DNA from: Candidatus Poribacteria bacterium
Lineage (GTDB): Bacteria; Poribacteria; WGA-4E; WGA-3G
DNA length: 64,000 nucleotides
Direction: 5' to 3'
NCBI GenBank assembly: GCA_022819945.1
Contig: JAJEGI010000068.1
Span: 39,600-103,599 of the forward strand
Both the position numbers and the translations under genes were made by a program. The first letter of the stretch is position 1. Each line of letters starts with the position of its first letter. Below, one piece after another: positions 53,340 to 62,711 of the stretch. Below the pieces are notes generated by a model, which had not been told where the DNA came from, did no database searches, and saw nothing but the letters and a program-made list of their open reading frames with translations.

Positions 53340-56253
53340 TAAAGAAATCAACAAAAGTCTTTTTGTAGATCGACACATCGGTCCTCGCGCGGCAGATATT
53401 GAATTAATGTTAACAACGCTCGGTTATGCTTCAATGCAAGATTTCATCGAAGACGTTGTGCCAGCAGATATTCGTTTATCATCACCGCTGAGTTTAGATA
53501 TTGATGGAGAAACCTCATGCTCACAAGGGTTTTCAGAGTATGAGGCACTTGATACCTTAAAACAAATTGCCGCTCAAAACCGAGTCTATCGTTCCTATAT
53601 CGGCATGGGGTATTATGACTGTTTTGTTCCGCCAGTTATTCAACGGAACATTTTGGAGAACCCCGGTTGGTATACCCAATACACCCCCTATCAGGCTGAA
53701 ATTTCACAGGGACGTTTAGAGGCACTGCTCAACTTCCAAACGATGGTTATTGACTTAACCAGCCTACCTATTGCGAATGCTTCACTCCTCGACGAAGCAA
53801 CAGCCGCTGCGGAAGCCATGGGAATGTGTTTTGCAAATGTACCGCAGCAGATCAGTCGAAAATTTTTCGTGTCAGAAACCTGTCATCCACAAACAATCTC
53901 TGTTCTGCAAACACGCGCTGAACCCCTCGGCGTTGAATTACAAATCGGTGACCATCGTGATGTCAATTTTGACACACTGATCTTAGGTGCCATTGTGCAA
54001 TATCCTGCCACAGATGGTGCAATTTACGATTACCATCAATTCGCTGAACAAGTGCATGCCGCTGGTGGGTTATTTGTTACCGCCACAGACTTGTTAGCAC
54101 TCCTGCTATTAAAACCGCCTGGTGAATTCGGCGCGGACATTGCTATCGGTAACTCGCAACGGTTTGGCGTTCCGCTTGGATATGGCGGACCCCACGCAGC
54201 TTTTCTTTCCACACATGAAGAGCTTAAACGGAGTATCCCCGGACGGATTGCAGGCGTATCCCACGATGCAAACGGTAAACCGGCTATCCGTTTGGCACTC
54301 CAAACGCGGGAACAACATATCCGACGTGAAAAGGCTACGAGCAATATCTGCACCGCACAGGTGCTACTCGCTGTAATGGCGGGGATGTACGCAGCCTATC
54401 ACGGCCCCATAGGGCTTAGGCAGATTGCTGAACGCGTACACGCGCACACCGGCACCTTACGTACAGGGCTTAAAGCACTCGGTTATGACACTGGGGAATC
54501 TCCGTGTTTTGATACCCTCTCCGTTACGGTTCCAGCAGAAACGACAGAGAAATTGCTCGCTTCTGCAGAGGCAAGACAGATAAATCTCCGCGTGATTGAT
54601 TCAACACACATCGGTATCTCCTTGGACGAAACAACAACATCAACAGATGTTAAAGAACTCTTGCAAATTTTTGTAGAAAACACAAGGACATCAGAACGGC
54701 AGCAAAAAATCTCAGCGTCCACCCGTCCACCCGTCCACCCGTCCACACAGATTCCGGTGGAACTCCAGCGAGAAACGCCCTATCTGACGCATCCTGTTTT
54801 CAATAGTTACCATTCTGAAACCGAGATGCTCCGTTATATCCACAGACTCCAGACTAAAGACCTTTCCCTTGTCAACGCGATGATACCGCTCGGTTCCTGT
54901 ACGATGAAACTCAACGCTACGGCAGAGATGGTCCCTGTAACATGGCGCGAGTTCGGAAAACTGCATCCGTTCGTACCACAGGCGCAAGCGGAAGGCTACC
55001 AACACCTATTTTCACAATTGGAATTGTGGTTAGCCGAGATAACGGGCTATAGTGGTATCTCGTTGCAACCAAATGCCGGTTCACAGGGTGAATATGCCGG
55101 ACTGTTAGTCGTCCGAAAATACCATCAAAACCGTGGTGAGTCGCATCGCGATGTCTGTTTAATCCCGACCTCCGCCCACGGCACAAATCCAGCGAGTGCG
55201 GTGATGGCAGGCATGAAAGTCGTTGTTGTTGCATGCGATTCGGAGGGGAACATTGACCTTGCGGATCTTCGAGAGAAAGCAGACATACATCGTGAGAACC
55301 TTGCCGCTGCCATGATAACTTACCCTTCAACACACGGTGTATTTGAAGAGAAAATACGCGAGATTTGTGAGATTGTCCACCAATCCGGTGGACAGGTCTA
55401 CATGGATGGCGCGAATCTGAACGCACTTGTCGGTATTGCCCAACCTGCGGATGTTGGGGCGGATGTCTGCCATCTAAATCTCCATAAAACTTTCTGTATA
55501 CCTCACGGTGGCGGTGGACCCGGAATGGGGCCCATTGGCGTTAAAGCGCATCTCACGGCTTTCTTACCGACGCATTCAGTCATCCCTGTCGGTGGTGCGT
55601 CAGGAATCGGGGCAGTATCCGCCGCACCGTGGGGAAGTCCCGGAATTCTACCGATCTCTTGGGCGTATATCGCTATGATGGGCGCAGAAGGGCTTACAAC
55701 TGCAACGGAAGCCGCAATTCTTAACGCCAATTATATCGCAAAGAAACTCGCACCGTACTACCCTGTGCTTTATACAGGAAAAAACGGGTTAGTCGCGCAC
55801 GAATGTATCATTGATTTACGAGCATTCAAAAAAAGTGCGGACATAGATGTAACCGATGTTGCAAAACGTCTAATGGATTATGGATTCCACGCACCGACTG
55901 TCTCTTGGCCGGTTCCGGGAGCAATGATGATTGAACCCACAGAAAGCGAATCCCGGGCAGAGTTAGAGCGTTTCTGTGACGCGCTCATTTCGATTCGTCA
56001 AGAGATAGCCGAAATTGAGGCAGGCAGTGCTGATCAGGAAGACAACGTCCTGAAGAATGCCCCTCACACCGCGGAAATGGTTACACAATCTGATTGGTGC
56101 CACCCGTATTCACGTGAAAAAGCAGCGTTTCCAAAGCCGTGGGTACGAGACGCTAAATTCTGGCCCTCTGTGGCGCGTATTAACGAAGTCTATGGGGACA
56201 GAAATCTTATGTGTGCCTGTCCGCCACTTGACGAATATAAAACTGATAACTGA
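53332..56253 (+). CDS. gcvP: Glycine dehydrogenase (decarboxylating), full-length P protein
   Basis: 973 residues from ATG 53332 (GAGG 6 nt upstream). Fused P1-P2 form: the N-terminal half has [14 protein letters not shown] and YIGMGYYD, and the C-terminal half has [12 protein letters not shown] and the PLP lysine in [24 protein letters not shown]-dependent decarboxylation of glycine onto GcvH. The linker between halves (around residues 462-472) is encoded by an 8-nt tandem repeat. The final codons and TGA are formed by a heptamer repeat. Confidence 0.96.
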   Translation: MPDKEINKSLFVDRHIGPRAADIELMLTTLGYASMQDFIEDVVPADIRLSSPLSLDIDGETSCSQGFSEYEALDTLKQIAAQNRVYRSYIGMGYYDCFVPPVIQRNILENPGWYTQYTPYQAEISQGRLEALLNFQTMVIDLTSLPIANASLLDEATAAAEAMGMCFANVPQQISRKFFVSETCHPQTISVLQTRAEPLGVELQIGDHRDVNFDTLILGAIVQYPATDGAIYDYHQFAEQVHAAGGLFVTATDLLALLLLKPPGEFGADIAIGNSQRFGVPLGYGGPHAAFLSTHEELKRSIPGRIAGVSHDANGKPAIRLALQTREQHIRREKATSNICTAQVLLAVMAGMYAAYHGPIGLRQIAERVHAHTGTLRTGLKALGYDTGESPCFDTLSVTVPAETTEKLLASAEARQINLRVIDSTHIGISLDETTTSTDVKELLQIFVENTRTSERQQKISASTRPPVHPSTQIPVELQRETPYLTHPVFNSYHSETEMLRYIHRLQTKDLSLVNAMIPLGSCTMKLNATAEMVPVTWREFGKLHPFVPQAQAEGYQHLFSQLELWLAEITGYSGISLQPNAGSQGEYAGLLVVRKYHQNRGESHRDVCLIPTSAHGTNPASAVMAGMKVVVVACDSEGNIDLADLREKADIHRENLAAAMITYPSTHGVFEEKIREICEIVHQSGGQVYMDGANLNALVGIAQPADVGADVCHLNLHKTFCIPHGGGGPGMGPIGVKAHLTAFLPTHSVIPVGGASGIGAVSAAPWGSPGILPISWAYIAMMGAEGLTTATEAAILNANYIAKKLAPYYPVLYTGKNGLVAHECIIDLRAFKKSADIDVTDVAKRLMDYGFHAPTVSWPVPGAMMIEPTESESRAELERFCDALISIRQEIAEIEAGSADQEDNVLKNAPHTAEMVTQSDWCHPYSREKAAFPKPWVRDAKFWPSVARINEVYGDRNLMCACPPLDEYKTDN
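54717..54748 (+). repeat. 8-nt tandem repeat inside gcvP
   Basis: Three perfect GTCCACCC units plus a fourth (GTCCACAC) with one change. It encodes a Pro/Ser/Thr/His-rich linker. The unit length is not a multiple of three, so loss or gain of a unit would shift the gcvP frame. Confidence 0.85.
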
Positions 56254-56262
56254 TAACCGATA
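56240..56262 (+). repeat. Heptamer intergenic element, short copy E
   Basis: AACTGATAACTGATAACCGA: about three heptamers, overlapping the gcvP stop codon and ending 14 nt before trkA. Confidence 0.65.
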
Positions 56263-56275
56263 AGAATAAAAAAAC

Positions 56276-57682
56276 ATGAAAGCAATAATTATAGGGGCAG
56301 GAGAAGTAGGATTCCATACCGCTAAACTCCTTACTGTTGAACACAACGATGTGGTCCTCATTGATGAATCCGATGCCGCCTGCAGCAGGGTTAATGAACA
56401 ACTTGACTTGCAGACTTTACGGGGCTCAGGTGCCTCTCCGAGACTTCTTAAAACCGCTGGAATTGACGAAGCCGGGCTCCTCATCGCCGTTACGAACAGT
56501 GATGAAATTAATATGCTCGCTTGTCAGATTGCCGAGAGGTACGACGTTAATACAAAAATCGCGCGCGTCTCGAATCCTGACTATTTCTCTATGGAAAGCG
56601 GTCTAACGCCGAAGGATTTTGGCATTGATCTACTGATTAATCCTGAGCATCTCTGTGTCGCTGAATTCGTTCGACTTTTACAGATACCTGAAGCACGGGA
56701 AATTGTCGAATTTGAGGATGGAAGGATACAACTCGTCTCTTTTCGGGTCAAACAGTCAAATCCCTTAATCGGAAGATCACTCGCGGAGTTAGATGCAAGC
56801 GGGCTGCTCAACGATACCCGCTTTGCTGCTATTAGCCGTCGTGGACGTTCTAATAACGGAAATCCGATCAGTAACGGAGACAGGCACATTATCATTCCGA
56901 GAGGTAACGATGCTTTACAACAGGGCGACGATGTCTTTGTTATCGGAAGCACAATTGCGGTTGAACAGTTGCTGCGTATCAGTGGTATCACTTTCAATCA
57001 ACAACTGGATCGTGTGATCATTGTCGGCGCGAGTCCGATCGGTATTGAACTGGCCCGCACGCTTGAAGAAAGCGACACCAACGTTAAACTCATTGAGGAA
57101 GATCAAGCGAAAGCGCGACTCGCCTCCCAGCTGCTAAAGCACACGACCGTTTTACAGGGTAATTATCTCCAATTTAGGCTACTTGAAGAAGCAGGCGTCC
57201 ATGATGTTAACGGGTTTGTCTCAGTTACAGGAGACGATGAGAACGATATTATGGCGTGTATGACAGCGAAAGAGAACGGGGCACAACGTGCACTTGCACT
57301 CGTTCAGCAGCCGCGTTACCTTCCCTTATTAGCACGCATCCCGAGACTTGATGGCGCAGTCAGCCGACACCTCACCGTTGTTAGTAATATCCTAAGACTG
57401 ATCCGTCGTGGAAACATTGTTTCCGTTGCCTCGCTCCACGGAATAGATGCCGAAGCTATTGAGATCGTCGCCGGGGTCAACGCGAAAATTGTTCATAAAG
57501 AACTCGCTTTTTTCAAAACAAAATTCCCAGAAAACGCCTTTATCGGTGCCATTATTCGGCGCGAAAAACTCATTATCCCCACAGGACAGTCTGTTATCCA
57601 ACCCGCGGATCGCGTGATTGTATTTAGTATGCCTGGTGCCATTCCGGTCGTCGAAGACCTATTCGCCGAACGTAGAGATTAA
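56276..57682 (+). CDS. trkA: Trk potassium uptake regulatory protein TrkA
   Basis: 468 residues with two RCK-N/RCK-C pairs. The first Rossmann fold starts IIIGAGEVGFHTAKLL with Asp at the strand-2 end (VVLIDES), the second VIIVGASPIGIELARTLEE with VKLIEED, both able to bind NAD(H). Each is followed by an RCK-C domain. TrkA gates the TrkH channel from the cytoplasmic side. It is followed by a long heptamer element and trkH. Confidence 0.93.
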   Translation: MKAIIIGAGEVGFHTAKLLTVEHNDVVLIDESDAACSRVNEQLDLQTLRGSGASPRLLKTAGIDEAGLLIAVTNSDEINMLACQIAERYDVNTKIARVSNPDYFSMESGLTPKDFGIDLLINPEHLCVAEFVRLLQIPEAREIVEFEDGRIQLVSFRVKQSNPLIGRSLAELDASGLLNDTRFAAISRRGRSNNGNPISNGDRHIIIPRGNDALQQGDDVFVIGSTIAVEQLLRISGITFNQQLDRVIIVGASPIGIELARTLEESDTNVKLIEEDQAKARLASQLLKHTTVLQGNYLQFRLLEEAGVHDVNGFVSVTGDDENDIMACMTAKENGAQRALALVQQPRYLPLLARIPRLDGAVSRHLTVVSNILRLIRRGNIVSVASLHGIDAEAIEIVAGVNAKIVHKELAFFKTKFPENAFIGAIIRREKLIIPTGQSVIQPADRVIVFSMPGAIPVVEDLFAERRD

Positions 57683-57684
57683 AT

Positions 57685-57876
57685 GGTTATCAGTTGTCAG
57701 TAGTCAGTTTTCAGAGAGAATAGTTACCAGTTTCCAGTTACGAGTTTCCAGTTAAGAGTGCCTCGCAGTGAGAGTCTGGTTCATCAGGGTTCCTTTCTTT
57801 AACTGGCGACTGGCCACTGACAACTGATAACTGAAAGGTTTTTCGCAGAAAAACCGTACCGATAACTGACAACTAT
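57685..57876 (+). repeat. Heptamer/hairpin intergenic element, copy B
   Basis: Left part has CAGTTAC/CAGTTTC heptamers, right part the inverse forms (ACAACTG, ATAACTG), so the arms can fold into one large hairpin around AGTTAAGAG...TTTAACT. Hairpin GGTTTTTC-GCA-GAAAAACC is at 57837-57855, exactly the inverse of that in copy A. The 3' end GATAACTGACAACTATT is shared with copy C and nearly with D. It directly precedes trkH. Confidence 0.8.
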
Positions 57877-57881
57877 TAACT

Positions 57882-59387
57882 ATGAGTCTTAAATTAATCT
57901 TTTATACCCTCGGTAATTTACTGATCTGTCTTGCGGGGACCATGCTATTACCCTTGGGTGTGGCTATCTATTATCGCGCGACCGCCGGTGAAGTCCAGAA
58001 CGATTTGCTGGCGTTTGTTATTTCAGCAATAATTACGCTCGTTATCGGTTTAGGACTCCGTTTCAGTATTCGGGCTCGACAGGAGGAACTCGGTATCCGC
58101 GAAGGGTTTGCTGTCGTCGCTATGGGATGGGTGACAGTCGCTCTCTTTGGATCGCTTCCTTATCTCTTCGCAGATGTATTTAGTATTGAAGGACGTTCAT
58201 CGTGGACAGAGTTTTCTTTCTGCTATTTTGAATCTATGGCAGGCTTTTCCACAACCGGCGCCACTGTTCTAACAGAGATTGAACACCTTTCGCATACCAT
58301 GCTCTTCTGGCGAAGTTTTTCGCACTGGCTCGGCGGAATGGGGATCGTTGTCCTCGCTGTCGCTATTCTGCCGATGCTCGGTATTGGTGGTATGCAGCTT
58401 TTTCGTGCCGAAGCACCGGGACCACAAACTGACCGACTCACCCCGCGCATCGCGCAAACCGCTAAGCTGCTTTGGGGTGTGTATCTACTCCTCTCTTTTC
58501 TCGAAACTGTACTCTTAATGTTCGGCGGTATGTCTCTCTTTGATGCGCTCTGTCACACCTTCGGAACAATGGCAACAGGTGGGTTTTCTACAAAAAACAG
58601 CAGCATCGGGCATTACGATAGCGTCTACATTGACATGGTCATCTGCTGCTTTATGTTCCTTGCAGGTACCAATTTCGCACTCCACTATCGCGCACTCCGC
58701 GGCAATATCAAAAGTTATTTCCAAGATACAGAATTTAAGTTCTATTGCACTGTTATCGCAGTAAGTATTACTTTAATTTCCTGGAATACGATCAGATTTC
58801 AAGTTGATGGACAGGTCCCTTACGATTCAATGTGGACCTCCCTCCGCTATGCCGCATTTCAAGTAATGTCTATCATCACAACGACGGGCTACGGCACCGC
58901 TGACTTTGAACAGTGGCCCGCACTTTCCCAGTTCATCTTGGTAACACTTATGTTCTATGGCGGTTGTGCTGGTTCTACTGGCGGCGGCATGAAACAAGTT
59001 CGGTTCCTCCTCCTTATCAAACAGAGTGGCGCCGAAATTAAACGGCTTATCTTCCCGCATGCTGTGCTACCGATTCGTGTTAATGACCGAGCGGTACCAC
59101 CCGAAGTTATGACGAACGTCCTCGGTTTCTTTTTCTTCTTTATCGGGATTTTCGCAATTGTAACTTGCATTATGACAACTTTAGGACTTGACCTCGTCAG
59201 TGCTGCAGGCGCAACAATCGCAACGATGGGCAACATCGGACCTGGGCTCGGCAGCGTGGGACCCTCTGACAACTACGCGCATATTCACACAGTCGGGAAA
59301 TATGTGCTTTCCTTCTGTATGCTACTCGGACGCTTAGAACTTTATACAGTCCTTATCCTCTTCTCACCAAATTTCTGGAAAGGGTAG
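57882..59387 (+). CDS. trkH: Trk potassium transporter membrane subunit TrkH
   Basis: 501 residues, polytopic. Four P-loop-like repeats: the first as FESMAGFSTTGATVL, the second HTFGTMATGGFSTKNSS, the third STRGS-related region ITTTGYGTADFEQWP, the fourth TMGNIGPGLG. Potassium selectivity glycines are present. Works with TrkA, encoded upstream. ATG 57882 has no ribosome site; its upstream sequence is entirely repeat element, so the leader comes from the element. Confidence 0.93.
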   Translation: MSLKLIFYTLGNLLICLAGTMLLPLGVAIYYRATAGEVQNDLLAFVISAIITLVIGLGLRFSIRARQEELGIREGFAVVAMGWVTVALFGSLPYLFADVFSIEGRSSWTEFSFCYFESMAGFSTTGATVLTEIEHLSHTMLFWRSFSHWLGGMGIVVLAVAILPMLGIGGMQLFRAEAPGPQTDRLTPRIAQTAKLLWGVYLLLSFLETVLLMFGGMSLFDALCHTFGTMATGGFSTKNSSIGHYDSVYIDMVICCFMFLAGTNFALHYRALRGNIKSYFQDTEFKFYCTVIAVSITLISWNTIRFQVDGQVPYDSMWTSLRYAAFQVMSIITTTGYGTADFEQWPALSQFILVTLMFYGGCAGSTGGGMKQVRFLLLIKQSGAEIKRLIFPHAVLPIRVNDRAVPPEVMTNVLGFFFFFIGIFAIVTCIMTTLGLDLVSAAGATIATMGNIGPGLGSVGPSDNYAHIHTVGKYVLSFCMLLGRLELYTVLILFSPNFWKG

Positions 59388-59397
59388 GTATTTCATT

Positions 59398-59494
59398 ATA
59401 ACAGTTATCGATCCTCAGCTGTTGGGTAAAGGGAAGTCTAATTTAACCAAAAACCTCTTAACTGATAACCGATAACTGGTAACTGACAACTATT
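59398..59494 (+). repeat. Heptamer intergenic element, copy C
   Basis: Begins with AACAGTTATCGATC and ends with four inverse heptamers (AACTGATAACCGATAACTGG, then TAACTGACAACTATT) 6 nt before pdxH. No central GGTTTTTC hairpin. Confidence 0.65.
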
Positions 59495-59500
59495 TTAATT

Positions 59501-60145
59501 ATGAACACTGATAAACTCCGCAGAGAATACACCGCACATAACGGACACCTACTTGAGGAGAAGGCTTCACCTGATCCGTTTACGCAATTTGAACAGTGGT
59601 TCGCGGATGCTGTTGACGCTAAACTGGATTTGCCGGATGCAATGACGTTGGCAACCGCAACACGAGACGGCGTTCCTTCGGCTCGGATGGTCGTCCTGAG
59701 AGGCTTTGACAAAAGAGGGTTCTGTTTCTATACCGATTATGAGAGCCAAAAGGGAAAGGAACTCGCGGAAAACCCGAACGCCGCGCTGGTCTTCTATTGG
59801 CGTGAACTCGACCGACAGGTTCGGAGTACCGGCACCGTTGAGAAAATGAGCACAGAAGAATCGGATGCCTATTTCACCAGTCGTCCTTTGAGCAGTCAAC
59901 TCGCGGTGTGGACAGAACGCCAAAGCATCGTTATTAGCGGGCGAGAACATCTCACTGCGGGGTTCCAACGGGCAGAGCAGACGTATGCATCTGAGACCAT
60001 TCCACGTCCGCCGCATTGGGGTGGGTATCGGCTCGTGCCAAACCTGTTTGAATTCTGGCAGGGCTGTCCAAGTCGCCTTCACGATCGTCTCTGTTATATA
60101 CTACAACCCGATAGCACATGGGAAATGACGCGGCTGTCGCCCTGA
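59501..60145 (+). CDS. pdxH: Pyridoxamine/pyridoxine 5'-phosphate oxidase
   Basis: 214 residues, normal length. FMN-dependent final step to pyridoxal 5'-phosphate. Signatures: MTLATATRDGVPSARMVVLRG, FYTDYESQKGKELAENP, and the C-terminal PPHWGGYRLVPNLFEFWQG and RLHDR. No ribosome site is seen before ATG 59501, again because the repeat element runs up to the gene. Supplies the cofactor of GcvP and BioA encoded nearby. Confidence 0.95.
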   Translation: MNTDKLRREYTAHNGHLLEEKASPDPFTQFEQWFADAVDAKLDLPDAMTLATATRDGVPSARMVVLRGFDKRGFCFYTDYESQKGKELAENPNAALVFYWRELDRQVRSTGTVEKMSTEESDAYFTSRPLSSQLAVWTERQSIVISGREHLTAGFQRAEQTYASETIPRPPHWGGYRLVPNLFEFWQGCPSRLHDRLCYILQPDSTWEMTRLSP

Positions 60146-60207
60146 ATCTAATATGCGGTTAGATTCATCAGAGAAATTCCAAAAAATCACTTGATATTTT
60201 TGCAGGC

Positions 60208-60236
60208 TTGCATTAGACTTTACTTACTCGTATAAT
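60208..60236 (+). promoter_or_regulatory. Promoter TTGCAT-N17-TATAAT
   Basis: TTGCAT (60208-60213), 17 nt, TATAAT (60231-60236), 27 nt before ATG 60264. Same hexamers and spacing as 46350-46378. Confidence 0.7.
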
Positions 60237-60263
60237 GAAGTCGAAAATAAAAAGAAGTTTGCC

Positions 60264-61004
60264 ATGAAACTGACACGGATTATAGTAGTGCTCCTTCTAT
60301 TACCCCTCTCTGGATGGGCAGGGACGTTTATCGAAACCTTCAATGATGACGACCTGGAGGAGTGGCAAGAACTGGTCCAAGAAAATGAAGGTCCCGGGAC
60401 TTGGGAGGTCATCAATCGTGAACTTCACGCGGTCAGTGCCGATGGATGGCCCCGTTTACTCACGATAGGCAATAAGAAGTGGCAGGATTACACGATTGAA
60501 GTTGATGTTAAGCCGCTTGAAAAACGTGGACTGGCAAGTATTGTCATTGCTGCGCGGATTACAGGCACATGGTTGGTATTCTGTGAGATTGGTGATAGCC
60601 CTTTCGGAACACCAAATGCGATCTGTCGTGTCGGTGATTTCCTCACAAATCAGTCGCAACTCTTGTACGTTGGGAATCATCCACTTTTAAAATTGAACGA
60701 CTGGTCCACGCTGAAATTGAGTGTTAAGGGTGAAACCTTCAGTTTTTCGATAAACGATGAGCAAATTACAGAAACCGGCGGTGACTTTGCTTTGGTCCTT
60801 GCGGGTCGAGCAATCTTTGAAGGCAAAGTAGGTAGACTTGATGGTTTTCTTCTGACAGGCGGTGCCGGGTTTGGTGTCGCAAATTACAACGCGAACTTCG
60901 ATAATGTTATTATCACCGGCAAAGATATCCCCGACAAGGGCGAACTACCTGTCGTCTCGCGAGGAAAACTCGCGACGACGTGGGGCAACTTGAAGCAGTT
61001 TTGA
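60264..61004 (+). CDS. Secreted concanavalin/LamG-like jelly-roll protein
   Basis: 246 residues with a signal peptide (TRIIVVLLLLPLSGWAG). The mature part has the strand order of LamG/DUF1080-like jelly rolls: FIETFNDDDLEEWQE, TWEVINRELHAV, WQDYTIEVDVKPLE, WSTLKLSVKGETFSFSIND, GRLDGFLLTGGAGFGV and ANFDNVIIT. Such domains bind or cleave sugars; no catalytic residues can be assigned. It has its own promoter and no ribosome site stronger than AGAAG. An AT-rich stretch follows, before nuoA. Confidence 0.7.
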   Translation: MKLTRIIVVLLLLPLSGWAGTFIETFNDDDLEEWQELVQENEGPGTWEVINRELHAVSADGWPRLLTIGNKKWQDYTIEVDVKPLEKRGLASIVIAARITGTWLVFCEIGDSPFGTPNAICRVGDFLTNQSQLLYVGNHPLLKLNDWSTLKLSVKGETFSFSINDEQITETGGDFALVLAGRAIFEGKVGRLDGFLLTGGAGFGVANYNANFDNVIITGKDIPDKGELPVVSRGKLATTWGNLKQF

Positions 61005-61165
61005 CAATTTATTTTTTTTCAAAAAAACTTGACAATGTTTTTGAAATATGAGAAACTATTAAGCATACTCAAAAGAACATGTTTGCGAATCTGAATTAAC
61101 CTTCACTTTGGCGACGCTTGCGTGCCAATATTAATAACGCGTGAGGACAAAATAGATTAGAAACA

Positions 61166-61534
61166 ATGTTAATAGATTATCTTCCAATCTTGTTGTTAGG
61201 GTTGTTCGCTGTGGCCTTTGCAGCGATCAATCTCGGACTGACCCATCTTCTTGGACCTAAACGCCCGACCCGCGTCAAACTCTCCGTTTACGAATCCGGT
61301 GTGCGCCCTGTCGGTGACGCAAGGCAGCGGTTCACCATCCGGTTCGACCTCATCGCTATGCTCTTTATCATCTTTGATATTGAAGTGGTGTTCCTCTATC
61401 CGTGGGCAGTGGTCTTCAAGAAATTCTCTGAAACGAGTGGTTTGTTTATTTTACTTGAGATGCTGGTGTTTATCGGCATTCTTCTTCTTGGCTATATTTA
61501 CGCTTGGAAGAAAGGAGGCTTAACATGGGATTAG
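61166..61534 (+). CDS. nuoA: NADH-quinone oxidoreductase subunit A
   Basis: 122 residues, three membrane helices. Family motifs: [41 protein letters not shown]. Membrane-arm subunit of complex I. Its 3' end overlaps nuoB by 10 nt. A TTGACA at 61029 upstream lacks a good -10 at 16-18 nt, so the promoter is not settled. Confidence 0.95.
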   Translation: MLIDYLPILLLGLFAVAFAAINLGLTHLLGPKRPTRVKLSVYESGVRPVGDARQRFTIRFDLIAMLFIIFDIEVVFLYPWAVVFKKFSETSGLFILLEMLVFIGILLLGYIYAWKKGGLTWD

Positions 61535-62034
61535 ATTTTGGACAAGGCGCGGAGCAAACGGATGGCAACATCATCACGACGACTATTGATAAAGTCGTCA
61601 ACTGGGGACGAAAGAACTCCCTGTGGCCGATGCCGTTCGGTACCGCCTGCTGCGCTATAGAAATGATGGCGACCTTGGCTTCCAAGTTTGACCTGTCTCG
61701 ATTCGGTTCTGAGGCGATCCGGTTTTCGCCGCGCCAATCTGATTTGCTGATCGTTTCCGGCAGAATCTCCATCAAAATGATGCCTGTCCTGAAACGTATC
61801 TATGACCAGATGCCCGATCCGAAGTGGGTAATTTCAATGGGCGCCTGCGCGTCCTGCGGCGGTGTGTTTGATACGTATACCCTCATTCAAGGCGTTGACC
61901 AGTTTATTCCAGTGGATGTCTATATCCCCGGATGTCCACCGCGACCCGAAGATCTTATTGATGCGGTGATACAGGTACAGCAAAAAATCACCAGTGGTGC
62001 TTCGCCTAAAGGAGTAGAGGCAGTTTATGAGTGA
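61525..62034 (+). CDS. nuoB: NADH-quinone oxidoreductase subunit B
   Basis: 169 residues from ATG 61525, preceded by AAAGGAGG; an upstream start in the nuoA frame region is not needed. Carries the ligands of iron-sulfur cluster N2: [23 protein letters not shown] and [10 protein letters not shown]. Coupled to nuoA and, by an 8-nt overlap, to nuoC. Confidence 0.96.
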   Translation: MGLDFGQGAEQTDGNIITTTIDKVVNWGRKNSLWPMPFGTACCAIEMMATLASKFDLSRFGSEAIRFSPRQSDLLIVSGRISIKMMPVLKRIYDQMPDPKWVISMGACASCGGVFDTYTLIQGVDQFIPVDVYIPGCPPRPEDLIDAVIQVQQKITSGASPKGVEAVYE

Positions 62035-62575
62035 AGAGAACCAAGTCGAAGAACAACCGAAACCTCTAATTCTTCAAAAATTAGAGACAAATTACGCAGA
62101 CGCGCTCTTAGCACAGGATGCAGCGCGTGGTACTGTCGTCGTGGTTATCCATAAAGAGCAGGCTTACGCGGTTTTGGAATATCTAAAAACAGACCCTGAA
62201 CTCGCCTACACTTTCCTCGTTGATGTCACCGCAGTTGACAATTCACAAATGGAATCCGAATTGATGCAGTTTGACTACGCAAGATTCATGGTAGTCTATC
62301 AACTCTATTCCTATCAAGGGCAGGGTCGCTTGCGGGTGAAAGTCCCTGTACATGAAAACGATCTGAATATCCCATCTGTTACTGGATTGTGGAAAGGCGC
62401 AAACTGGTTGGAACGTGAAACCTACGACATGTTCGGTATCCATTTCGATGGGCACCCTGATCTGCGCCGAATTCTAATGCCAGATGATTTTGAGGGATAC
62501 CCGCTCCGAAAAGATTATCCGCTTCGTGGACGCGGCGAACGTGAAAGCTTTAACTTTGAAAAGCAGAATGTATAG
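62027..62575 (+). CDS. nuoC: NADH-quinone oxidoreductase subunit C
   Basis: 182 residues with the 30-kDa subunit signature: [24 protein letters not shown] and [10 protein letters not shown]. Not fused to nuoD, unlike in enterobacteria. Peripheral-arm subunit of complex I. A 136-nt repeat-rich gap separates it from nuoD. Confidence 0.95.
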   Translation: MSEENQVEEQPKPLILQKLETNYADALLAQDAARGTVVVVIHKEQAYAVLEYLKTDPELAYTFLVDVTAVDNSQMESELMQFDYARFMVVYQLYSYQGQGRLRVKVPVHENDLNIPSVTGLWKGANWLERETYDMFGIHFDGHPDLRRILMPDDFEGYPLRKDYPLRGRGERESFNFEKQNV

Positions 62576-62580
62576 ATTTA

Positions 62581-62698
62581 ATAGTTATTGGCTATCGATG
62601 ATCGGTTGTCAGTTCAGAACCGCTTGTGGTACGCTTACGATTCGCAACCGTCACAATTCTTAACTGATAACTGATGACTGATGACTGACAACTATTTA
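62581..62698 (+). repeat. Heptamer intergenic element, copy D, inside the nuo operon
   Basis: Contains GGTTGTCAGTTC on the left and CTTAACTGATAACTGATGAC, then TGATGACTGACAACTATTTAC on the right. The 3' end matches copies B and C. It lies between nuoC and nuoD and would be transcribed within the operon mRNA. Confidence 0.7.
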
Positions 62699-62711
62699 CA
62701 AGGAGTATTTT

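Noticed and set aside
54917..55426. 169-codon minus-strand frame inside gcvP
   Set aside because: Shadow of a conserved enzyme gene; His/Arg-rich antisense composition.
61029..61059. Strong nuoA promoter from TTGACA at 61029
   Set aside because: No -10-like hexamer at 16-18 nt; the nearest AACTAT is at 19 nt and weak. Not annotated.
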